From NCBI GenBank assembly GCA_009733575.1, contig ML769433.1, positions 69,589 to 133,588 on the forward strand: 64,000 bases of DNA. The letters are read 5' to 3'. Source of the DNA: Gymnopus androsaceus JB14. Lineage: Eukaryota > Basidiomycota > Agaricomycetes > Agaricales > Omphalotaceae. Of the stretch, positions 1 to 9,518 are shown one piece after another. Within the stretch, counting starts at the first letter, position 1, and each line of letters begins with the position of its first letter. The notes under the pieces were generated by a model. That model ran no database searches. It saw nothing but the letters and a program-made list of their open reading frames with translations, and had not been told where the DNA came from. The translations under genes were made by a program, and so were the position numbers.

Positions 1-308
1 GGATCAAAATAGCAGCGTATATTTACCCAGAGTTGTTGGCGGCTGGAACAACCAAGGTATAATCGGTATACACCGGCGTGTAACCGAGGTCAGTCGCACA
101 AATGAAGCTGGCGTTGAAAGTGATTTCCTAATAGACGCAAAGTGTGTTGTTAGGAACTGATAATTCTATAGCAGTCGATACTCACCTCTCCAAGAACAAT
201 AGGATTAGGTGAGAAGGTGAGAGTACCAAAGCGAGCAGCCTCAGCACAGAACTGAGCGAAAGCGGGAGCAGCGAGAGCAGAGACAGCGAGGAGAGATTTG
301 AACATCAT
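1..308 (-). CDS. Small secreted protein, module-1 family, copy A (partial, cut by window start)
   Basis: The first two exons are visible. Exon 1 is 308-186 (41 codons) with a clear signal peptide (MMFKSLLAVSALAAPAFAQ) followed by a CAEAARFG segment and the family motif FSPNPIVLGE. The donor is GTGAGT. Exon 2 is 127-27 and encodes a NASFICAT segment and a VYTDYTLVVP segment. Exons 3 and 4, present in copies B and C, fall outside the window. The family is a roughly 150-residue secreted protein with two conserved cysteines and no recognised catalytic motif, so the function is unknown. A TATAAAAGG box (397-405, minus strand) lies about 90 nt upstream and is shared with the paralogues. Start 308 is chosen because MMFKS aligns with the MLFKS of the paralogues. 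Confidence 0.8.
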
Positions 309-396
309 TGTCAAGGAAGGCAAGAGTGAAAAATTAGTCGAAGATGTGAACGTGAGTGAAGAAGAATGAAGTAAAGAATCAGTGGTTTATCCTTCG

Positions 397-405
397 CCTT
401 TTATA
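397..405 (-). promoter_or_regulatory. TATA box of module-1 copy A
   Basis: TATAAAAGG on the minus strand, about 90 nt upstream of the copy A start. The same box sits at the same distance in copies B (3407-3415), C (5207-5215) and D (25586-25594, plus strand). Just upstream, copies A, C and D share a GAAACGGTCA element followed by a TTTTGGCC stretch. Copy B has lost about 11 nt of this element. Confidence 0.6.
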
Positions 406-574
406 CGTGCTGGAATGTAGTACGGCCAAAACTGACCGTTTCAATTTGATTATGAGTAGGCAATCATTCACAAGACGATCGACGGTGGTTGTACGCCGTG
501 ACAGTATATTAAGTGTCTGTAAGATCCTGCGCCTTCAAGTTCCGGATTCACTAATAACAGAGTAAAGGCTTCGA

Positions 575-1275
575 GTAAAAGCTTCATAGTAGCTTTTAGC
601 TTTTTCGGGTCCCTTCACTGGAAGAACTCTCCAGTCCTAAAGACCCTTTTCCATTCCTTACATTGTAGAATTCGAAGACTCTGGGCGCAATGTTAACTGG
701 GGTGCAATGCACATCGCATCGCACAGAGATACCTCCGATGTTTCGAGTCCCCACCGGCTGTGAGACCGTGCTGTACAAATGTCCAAAGAAGGGAACATAA
801 ATTTGCATTTCGGTGTCGGACAGAGAGATACTTACAAACCAGCAAAATGCATTTCGCAACAGTTCATTCATTCAGCCGGTACCGGGGCTTCAATGCAAGT
901 CCACAATGTCACGCGGATACTTGCAGATGAACACCTTTCAAATTTGGTGTTACTGAGCACCGACTGAGGAAGGGAATTTAAATGACCTGGAAGACAGCCG
1001 CGATAACATTCTTCTTACATCTCCCAGTCTCTACTAGAGGCCCGGCGGGTGAGAGTAACCAGGTATTCCACTGTAGAATAGAAACCGACCCTTTTGAAGC
1101 CGAAGTTCATGAAGACAGGGTGCGTAGATTCGCAGATGGCGCGTAGAAACACCTCCAATGTGAATAAGATTTAAAAATCATGTAAGCAACCTGAAGCAAG
1201 TTTCTCTGTTATGGGTTCATATTGAATAGAGCAATGTTGACAATGAACGTTTGAGAACAGGTTTCAACACCTGGA
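575..1275. repeat. Intergenic segment duplicated between the secreted-protein genes
   Basis: No gene is supported here. The stretch recurs, diverged, at about 3440-4310 and 5395-5965. Shared landmarks are the CGATTCGCAGATGGCGCG word (around 1130, 3940 and 5830) and GGTAAAGTGCTGGACGGTCG (around 1412 and 5940). The duplicated unit of the array therefore includes the flanking DNA, not only the gene. Confidence 0.6.
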
Positions 1276-1414
1276 CACTTACTCGAACTCAACAGTAAAA
1301 TGTATGTTGTCAGCTCCGAGCTTGTAAAGATGATGGGTGCTTGCCGAATTCGAAACCTGCAACCGGCGGTTTTCTCTTCTCTTCATGAATGCTACTAACT
1401 GCAGAAGTTTGGTA

Positions 1415-2400
1415 AAGTGCTGGACGGTCGCGCCCGAAAGGATAGACGCGAGTCTGTCAACCGTCACGCACGTACCGCAATCCACCACCGCCAGCACCAG
1501 AACCGAGTCCCGATACACTCGTCTACGCCATACACACGTACCTCCTCTGATTGCGGTTGTGGTTGTTCACCTCTGGCATCCGATTCCCAATTGCAATCGA
1601 CCGGTGAATATCACAGTTTCGGTGGAATCATAGCATGTGAGTCTGCTGGCGTTGCAAGATCACATTCCGAACCCGATTCGGAGCCAGAGCTGGAGGAATG
1701 GGTGGAAAAGTAATTTGAATTATTTCCGACTCGAAATTGCATAGGGTTCGGGATGGTAGTCTGTGTCTGTGTACGGGAGCATACTCATGGCGTACATGTA
1801 TACCAGGACGTGGAGGGAAACGCGAATGGGGAGGAGAAGATGATGATGACAAGAGCTGCGCTGGTGATGAATGCACTGGATAAAAGGATTGAGCGGGACT
1901 TTTTTCAGCTTCCGAATATTATCATGATTTGCTGCCTTTTCACTAGTACAGGGATTCAGATGACTACGAGTCGTCGTCGTTGGGGACACCAGGAAAAGTT
2001 AGAGGAAGGGATCTTGCAGTTTGTGTATCCTCTTAGAAGGTTTCGCTTTTGAAAGGCAGTGTGGTCCGGGAGTTGAAGGGTATGAACCGTCGGAAGGGAG
2101 GCCAAGGTGTAGCGCAGGACCGAGAGGCGATTAATGTCCAATTACTGAAAAGAGAAAAAAAGATGAGTAAATTTTTTGCCGACAGATTGTATGAAAAATA
2201 ACCCAACTTACATTCCAGCAAAGAAAGGATGATATACAATATTTCTGGATGGATCTGTTGAAGATAGATCAGTCGGTCAAAGCGTAAGTTACCGATCTCA
2301 GTCTCTGATTTTGATATACCAGGTTCAGTTTTCCCCGCGATGCTGATCCGGAGACATGAAAACTGGCGGACTCGGACTTTACTACACTACACACCACTAG
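1415..2400 (-). pseudogene. Truncated duplicate of the Ser/Thr kinase gene at 6249-8336
   Basis: The minus strand matches the C-terminal half of the kinase gene. About 2140-2070 reads NWTLIASRSCATPWPPF against NWSSIASRSCATPWPPF in the intact gene. About 1876-1740 matches the Ser/Pro-rich tail. About 1690-1420 matches the acidic C-terminal tail. At about 2270 the match jumps to sequence equivalent to the activation-segment region (2336-2400 against about 7416-7480), so the exon between is deleted. The frame is broken by several indels and the catalytic lobe is absent. It lies between secreted-gene copies A and B, so it was carried into or created within the same segmental duplication. It is not expected to make a kinase. 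Confidence 0.7.
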
Positions 2401-2698
2401 ACATAGGCACAAGGACTCACAAGGACTTTAGATGTTGTTTTATTTCCCCACACGCACAAACACATTCTACAATTTCTTATGCATTACATAACGTGGAATC
2501 AACCAAGTTCCAAATCTTTCGACGCGTTCCACAGTTCATGTATCCAACTGGTAACTGAGCTTGCAAGTCTCTTATGCCACACGAATACTTGGAGATAACT
2601 ACCTTTCAAACTCGGTGCTATTAAACATTAATTAAGGAATAGAATGTAAACGAAGACAGCCACGATTAAGCATTGTCCATTTTCACCTCTTACACCTC

Positions 2699-3319
2699 CT
2701 AGTTAGAGGCCTGGATGAGAGTGACTGGGAGTTCCACCGATCCTTGAACCAAAGTCTCTCCAAAGCTGTCGGACTGAGCAACGTATGTGGTGGTGAGGAA
2801 GATGTCGTATTGGGCGTTAGGATTAGCCACGAATTGGGAATAGGTCCGGTCAAACTGCTTAGAATGAGCTTGGTTTTTGAAACTCAGAAATCGAAATGCT
2901 TACGGTAACGGTAAACACGTCGGTTCCACTAGTGGGGGCATCACGACGGGCAAAGTAGACGGGGGGTTGGAAGCTACGTTCTTATCAGCCAACTTTGCTA
3001 TCAGAATCAAATAGCAGCGTATAGTTACCCAGTGTTATTGGCGGCTGGAACAACCAAGGTATAATCGGTATACACCGGCGCGAAACCGAGCTCGATCGCA
3101 CAAGTAAAGCTGGCGTTGAAAGTTACTGGCTAATAGACGCAAAGTTGTGTTATTAGGAACGGATAATTCAGTTGCAATATAACGGTCGATAATTACCTCT
3201 CCAAGAACAATAGGATTAGGTGAGAAGGTGAGCTCACCAAAGCGAGCAGCCTCAGGGCAGGACTGAGCGAATGCAGGAGCAGCGAGAGCAGAGACGGCGA
3301 GGAGAGATTTGAAAAGCAT
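2699..3319 (-). CDS. Small secreted protein, module-1 family, copy B
   Basis: Four exons on the minus strand: 3319-3197, 3129-3029, 2973-2904 and 2854-2699 (450 nt, 149 residues), all with GT-AG introns. The signal peptide is MLFKSLLAVSALAAPAFAQ, followed by SCPEAARFGELTFSPNPIV. Exon 2 encodes a Cys-containing segment (TFNASFTCAIELGF). Exon 3 encodes a VYFARRDAP motif and exon 4 ends in VTLIQASN and TAG. There is no transmembrane segment after the signal peptide, so the protein is predicted extracellular. Two conserved cysteines, in exons 1 and 2, could form one disulfide. No enzyme motif is recognised. The TATA box is at 3407-3415. Intron positions are identical in copies C and D, which proves common descent. 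Confidence 0.85.
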
Positions 3320-3824
3320 TTCAAGGAGGGAAAAAGTGAAGAATTAGTTGAAGATGTGAACGTGAATGAAGAAGACTGAAGTGAAGAATCAGCGGTTTAT
3401 CCATCACCTTTTATACATACTGGAATGCAGTACGGCCATTTCAATTTGATTATGATCTCATGGAAGGCTTACATTGTAGAAGCTTTGGACGCAACTGTAT
3501 TGCGCTGTGCACATCGCGTCGCACAGCGATGCCTCCGACCATGCTCCATTGGGTGTGGGCTTTGCTGTACAAATTTCCACAGAAGGGAACATAAATCCGC
3601 ACTTGTGTTTCCGATGTCGGGCAGAGAGATAGTATTAAAAACCAGCAAAATGCTGTTCGCAACAGTTCATGTATTCAATCGCGGTACCGGAGCTTGCAAG
3701 TCCACCATGTCATACGAATACTTGTGGATGAATACCTTTCAGATTCGGTGCTAGTAAGCATCGAGGAATGTAAGTAAAGACAGCCGCGAATTCTGCTGGC
3801 TGCAGTGGAGTAGAAACCCCAAAA

Positions 3825-3883
3825 GGCGTCAGATCCCACCGATCTCGGGCCTAGCCGACTGGAGATCGGTGGGATCTGACGCC
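3825..3883. repeat. Perfect 22-bp inverted repeat (hairpin) inserted in the intergenic unit
   Basis: Arms 3825-3846 and 3862-3883 are exact reverse complements (GGCGTCAGATCC... and ...GGATCTGACGCC), separated by a 15-nt loop (3847-3861). The equivalent positions downstream of copies A (near 1085) and C (near 5790) lack it, so it is an insertion into this copy of the repeated segment. It could be a foldback or MITE-like element or a palindromic duplication. No target-site duplication is obvious. Confidence 0.75.
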
Positions 3884-4490
3884 TCTTGAGAGACCGACCT
3901 TTAAACCAGAAGTCCCTCATGAAGAAAGAATATGTCGATTCGCAATCGATTGCACAGATGGCGCGTAGAAACATCTCTCTCTTGCAATGTGAATTAAAAT
4001 GTAATGCTAATATATTAAATATAAGCAAATTAAGAATCATAGAAGTGTACTACGATGGCCAGACGATGGCATACCTTGACACATTATTGGACCGGGTTCA
4101 TATCGTTTATGGGTGCTCGACGCGACTTGTCGGCTTACATGGTTTGAGAATAGTAGGTTTCAACGCCTGGATACTCGAATTCAGTAGAGCGGCACTGATA
4201 AGTATGTTAGTTCCAAGCTTGCCGAATTCGAAACCCCGGACCCTCTTCGTGAAACGGTACTAACCGCAAAAGTTTTGGTAAAGCGGGCTGAACGGTCGCG
4301 CTGGAAAGTTTCCGCATCTCAGGTCATGCATCCAACCGGTAGTTGGGCTTGCAAGTCTCTCATGCCACAAGGATACTTGGGATAAACACCTTTCAAATTA
4401 GGTGCTACTAAACATTAATTAAGGAATGGAAAGGAATGTAAACGAAGACAGCCACGATTAAGTATTGTCCATTTTCACTTCTTACACCTC

Positions 4491-5118
4491 CTAGTTAGAG
4501 GCCAGGATGAGAGTGACCGGGGTTATCGTCCCTCCTTGAACCAAAGTCTCTCCAAAGCTGTCTGTCGTAGCAGCATGTGTGGTGGTGAGGATGATCTCGT
4601 ATTGGGCGTTGGGATAAGTCGTGAATTGGGAATAGTTCGGGTCAAACTGCCAATTGAATGAGCTAGGTTTTTGGAAAATCAGAAATCGAAAATGCTTACA
4701 GTAACGGTAAACACGTCGGTTCCACTAGCTGGGGCATCGCGACGGGCAAAGTAGATGTCGGGTTGGAAGCTACATCCTTGTCAGCAACTCCGAATATTAG
4801 AAACAAAAATAGCAGCGTATGGTTACCCAGTGTTGTTGGCGGCTGGAACAACCAAGGTATAATCAGTATACACCGGCGTGTAACCGAGCTCAATCGCACA
4901 AGCAAAGCTGGCGTTGAAAGTGACTGGCTAATAGACGCAAAGTTGTGTTAGGAACCGATAATTCAGCCATATTATAGCACGATACCTACTTCTCCAAGAA
5001 CAATAGGATTAGGTGAAAAGGTGAGATCACCAAAGCGAGCAGCCTCAGCACAGAAGTCTAACTGAGCGAAAGCGGGGGCAGCGAGAGCAGAGACAGCGAG
5101 GAGAGATTTGAACAACAT
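4491..5118 (-). CDS. Small secreted protein, module-1 family, copy C
   Basis: Four exons: 5118-4990, 4927-4827, 4769-4700 and 4646-4491 (456 nt, 151 residues). It has the same signal peptide and intron positions as copy B. At the predicted cleavage site it reads AFAQLDFCAEAARFG, where copy B has AFAQSCPEAARFG; the change adds two residues beside the first cysteine without breaking the frame. The C-terminus is VTLILASN. It is predicted to be secreted, with unknown function. The TATA box is at 5207-5215. Confidence 0.85.
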
Positions 5119-6111
5119 TTTCAAAGAGGGCAAAAGTGAAGAATTAGTCGAGGATGTGAACGTGAGTGAAGAAGACTGAAGTGAATAATCAGTGGTTTAT
5201 GCTTCGCCTTTTATACGTGCTGGAATGTAGTACGGCCAAAACTGACCGTTTCAATTTGATTATGGATAGTATCCTTCACAAGGATCGACAAGGATCGACG
5301 GTGGTTGTACGCCGTGACAGTGTCTGTAAGATTCTGTATCTTCAAGGTCCAGATTCACTAATAGTAGGAGAGTACTAAACGCCTCGTCAAGCTAGCCTTT
5401 TCGGATCCACTCACTGGAAGGATCCTCCAGTACTCACAGTGACTTTTTTCAATCCCTTACGTTGTAAAATTCGAAGACTCCAGTGGGTGCAACGTTAACT
5501 GGAGCGCAATGTACATCGCATCGCACTGCAATACCTACCGGATGCTACGAGTCTGATTCGATGCTTCATCGGCTATGAGACCGTGCTGTACAAACGTAAA
5601 TTCGCACTTGTAAGTATTTCCATTCCCAACAATTCATGCATTCAACGGGGTACTTGCTTGGGGATGAACACCTTTCAGCATCAATTAAGCAACAACTTCG
5701 GAAGACAGCCGCGATTTGAACATTCTTCTTACTATCTCCTAGTCAGAGGCCCGGGTGAGAGTGACCGAGTATTCCACTGTGGAACTAGAAACCGACATCC
5801 TTGGGCCAAAGTGCATGAAGACAGGGTGCGTCGATTCGCAGATGGCGCGTAGACACATCTCCCGCAGCAACTTGAAGCACTCTGTTATGTATATATAGTA
5901 AAACTTTTCTCTCCTTCTCTTCGTGAAAGTTACCAAGTTTGGTAAAGTGCTGGACGGTCGCGCTCGAAAGTTTTCGTACATAGTAGAGTAAACGCGACGA
6001 AATAACTATACAATTTATTAATCAACCTTGTATTTATCAGATTCTTCAAAATGACTTGGATACATACTGTATATGATAATAATGCCCAAAATACTGAATA
6101 GAAAAAAGATA

Positions 6112-6150
6112 TCAAGAGAGGAGAGAGAAAGAGAGAGAGAGAGAGAGAGA
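6112..6150. repeat. GA-rich microsatellite
   Basis: A GAGAGAGA tract with a few interruptions, just downstream of the kinase gene stop codon (6249, minus strand). Confidence 0.8.
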
Positions 6151-6248
6151 TGTTGTATGTACAATACATATGCAGAAATTTTAGTATAAATCGTAATAAT
6201 CATAAAAAAATGCGCGGTGGAAAGGAGAGACTGTAGTAAAATTAGAAA

Positions 6249-8336
6249 TTAGTGTAAGACGATTTCACGATCGTGAGATGATGAACGATGTATCCAAGCT
6301 TTGATTTTCCGTAAAACCCCCACACCCTGGGTCTTTGGACGCAAGTCTGTCAGCGCATCAACGTACCGCAATCCGCCACCACCACCAGGACCACTACACT
6401 CGTCTACGCCATACACAAATACCTCTGGTTGCGGTTTTAGTTGTTCACCAGCATCCGACTCCCAATTACAATCGACCGGTGAATAGCACAGTTTCAGTGG
6501 AATCATAGCATACGAGTCTCTTGGCGTTGCAAGCTCACTTTCCGAACCCGATCCGGAGCCAGAGCTGGAGGAGTGGGTGGAGAAGGAATTCGAGCCATTT
6601 CCGACTCGGCATTGCATAGGGAGCGGGATGATAGTCTGCGTGCGGGTGCGGGAGTCCGAATCCGACGACCCGTGGTGTACATGTATACAAGGACGTGGAG
6701 GAAGAGGCGGGAAACGCGTATGTGCAGGGGAAGAAGACGACGACGACGAAGACTGCGCAGGTGATAATGCGTTGATGAGCCGTAAAGGCAACGAGCGGGA
6801 CTTTTTCAGCGTTCGAAGATTCGCTGCATCTTTACTAAAAGGATCCGGATGACTATGAGTCGCCGCCGTCGTCGGAGGGGGACACCAGGCAAAGTTGGGG
6901 AAAGGATCTTCAGTTTGTGTATCCTCGTAGGAGGTTCCGCTTTCGATAGGTAGTGTGGTACGGGAGTTGAAGGGTATGAACCGCTGGAAAGGAGGCCAAG
7001 GTGTAGCGCAGGACCGAGAGGCGATTGATGACCAATTACTAAAAGAGAAAAAGAGATGAGTACATTTTTCGAAGAACTAGCAATCCGGCTTACATTCCAG
7101 CAAAGAAAGGATGATCCATAATTTTTTCTGGATGAATCCTCTCATTGGGATCCTTGGCCAGCATGCGCACGAGGAGATCGTGAGCATCGGCGGATGGAAT
7201 AGACTCGACAGGAATGCCCTCAAACGAAAGAGTGTCGTGGAGTACGCTCCGCCGAATCTCATGCTTGTCGATTGTGTCCCTTCCGAAAGGCATCTACAAA
7301 ATAAGGATGAGATTGCTTGTATCTGAAGCAGAAGAAACACATACCTTCCCAGTCAACATACGAAATAAAACAACACCTATCGCCCAATAGTCCACTTCAA
7401 ACGAACAACTCTCGCCGCGATGCTGCTCCGGCGACATGAATAGCGGAGTGCCTGGATGCACTACAGTGGGTGGCGGGGATATGGCATCCTCAAGAAGAGA
7501 ATCCTGCGAATACATACTCGGGCTCAGAGGCGAACTCGACCTAGCACTCGCTTGCTGCGCGTCACCAAAATCACCCAAGACTAGATGACCATCGGGACAG
7601 AACAGGATATTGGCGGGTTTGATGTCGCGGTGGATGATCTTTAATGAATGAAGGTACCGGATAGCGATGATCTGTAGAAGGAAGGAATACTTGTTAGAAT
7701 GGGACCAACGTTAGATTGGAGAACAACTTGCCAGTTCAGCAGCATAAAACCGCGCTCGCTCTTCCTCAAACGTACGACAGCGCATGAGCTCGACTGACAT
7801 ATCGCCTCCACGTAGGTGTTCCTTCATAAACGAGCAAAACGAATGAGCTCGTGACAAAACGACATAAACCACGATATTATACTAACAGTAGCCAAATAAA
7901 AATTCTCCGAATCATGCCAACTAGCGACGAGGGGAAGAAAGTAGCCTTGAGCTTGTCTATTATTCGAGTTTTCAGTCAACTGTCGATGTATCGCCTGCTC
8001 CGCAAGGACATTGCTACAATGATTAAGAAGCACCGCGGGATCTCGCTTGGATATGACTTTAAGCGCAAGATGTCTTCTTTGAGAGTGAGCCTGAGTCTGG
8101 GACTCGGAGCGAGTTTGGGTTTTATTACTATCCAAGGCGAGATAGACTTTGGAGCTTCGGCCGGTGCTGAGGAGTTTGAGAAGGGTGAAATCGGCCAAGG
8201 TGATTCGGTGAGAGTGAGAGTCGGCCTGAGGGTGAGGGTTGGGAGATTGAGATTGAGAATCGTTGGAAGGAGCGAGCTGGGAAGGAAGAAGAACTTGAGT
8301 TTCGACTCGCCAAGAACTCGGATTAGCAGTAAACAT
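6249..8336 (-). CDS. Serine/threonine protein kinase with long Ser-rich C-terminal tail
   Basis: Five exons: 8336-7887, 7821-7732, 7671-7345, 7293-7094 and 7038-6249, totalling 1857 nt (618 residues) with consistent phases. Motifs in order: a degenerate glycine loop LLSTGRSSKVYLALD (about residues 54-68; the usual first glycine is Ser), the Lys of HLALKVISK, EHLRGGDM, the catalytic HRDIKPANILF, GDFGDA in place of DFG, GTPLFMSPEQH, DYWAIGVVLFRML and IHPEKIMDHPFFAG. The last exon is a roughly 260-residue tail rich in Ser, Pro and His. The layout resembles AGC-type kinases, but no orthologue is certain. Intron 2 has a GC donor (GCAAGT at 7731-7726) where a GT donor would break the frame. A broken partial copy lies at 1415-2400. 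Confidence 0.85.
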
Positions 8337-8404
8337 ATACGCACCGAATTCGTATCAAAATCAAAAGTCGTCATTGTTGCTGAGAGAGTGTGTGTGTGTT
8401 CGTA

Positions 8405-8830
8405 GTTTTAGGATGTAGATTAGGCAGTTGAGTTGAGGGCTAGTAGAGAGTCACAAAACGAGAGAGAAAGAGTAGTAGTAATAGTAGTTCATGAAGGGAA
8501 GAAGAAAGCTCGCGTGAGCCACATAAAAACAAGTCAAAGCTTAGTTCGTCACCGTGCCCCGCGGAAAATAAACGAAAAAGGTGGATCCGTTTCCGAGCGC
8601 GTGGAAATACAGTCTGAAATTGGAAGATCAGTTTCCATGTTTGGATACTTGCTTGGCGTTGTCGCGTAGGCTCACCTCAAGGCCTCAAGTCCAGTATTTA
8701 GAACTTGGTCTGCAGTTCTGACTCCAATAGCGATATTTTCTGAATCCAAAGCGAATTTAGGGAAGCCTCTCGCTCCGAGTCCGAGTCGGTCTTTCACGGC
8801 GATTCGACCCTACTTCGAAACGTCATATCA
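8405..8830. other. Intergenic stretch, no gene seen
   Basis: Upstream region of the kinase and the spacer before the first direct repeat. I see only short out-of-context frames. Confidence 0.5.
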
Positions 8831-8835
8831 AATAA

Positions 8836-9205
8836 TAACGCGTCCAAGCTGCCTCTCATTAGCTTGGTAACCAACCCCTATGAAGGTTGTTGATGAATAT
8901 AAAGGCCTCTCGTCGACGTAATTCTGGCCCCCTGAAATACCCAATAAATTCTGTAGTACAGTACTGACAATGACAGAAGGAATGAACGACTGTAATCTCT
9001 CATTATCCAGAATCAAGTCATCGAGAGCCAAGTCATTCCAAACGGTTCAAGTAATTTCCTTTGGAGAACGAAGTAGATACACATACTTGGGCGTAAAACA
9101 AACACAGACAAAGTCATGAAGATGGAGGACGCCTCGAGACGTGAAGAAGGAGCTCGAGAGAAAGAAAAAAACGACGCCCTACCAGCCTACAATTACTGAT
9201 GAGAA
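8836..9205 (+). repeat. Direct repeat L flanking the MFS transporter gene
   Basis: It starts near ACGCGTCCAAGCTGCCTCTC and is about 80-85% identical by eye to 12147-12540, in the same orientation. Shared landmarks are TATAAAGGCCTCTCGT, GACAGAAGGAATGAACG, AGATACACATACTTGGGCG and AAAACGACGCCCTA. No TG..CA ends, primer-binding site or coding capacity were seen, so it does not look like an LTR. In either orientation the frames are short. Confidence 0.7.
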
Positions 9206-9518
9206 CTCAGTTGAGGACGTGTACGAGTTTAGCGCCCAGTCCATATTTAGTGCTTGTGGGCGCTTACTTCCTTCTTACAACGACGACACATATGCTAATA
9301 CACTGCAAGGCAAGAGGTCAACGAGAGATCTATCAATGCGCTTGCAAACGCACTCTCTCAGAAAACCACCTCGCTATTCGAATAAAACGGAATATACTTT
9401 ACTCAATACAAACTCAATGTGACATGCTTCTCCAATTACGCCGCCTGTTCTTCCTAAAGAAATCGGTATTGACAGCGAGCATGCTGTCTTTTTTCCCACT
9501 TGCTCTCGAACCACCACC

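Noticed and set aside
3675..4040. 121-residue minus-strand frame across the hairpin
   Set aside because: It runs through the inserted inverted repeat and is not conserved in the homologous spacers.
7851..8405. 184-residue plus-strand frame
   Set aside because: Antisense of kinase exon 1, whose protein has recognisable kinase motifs.
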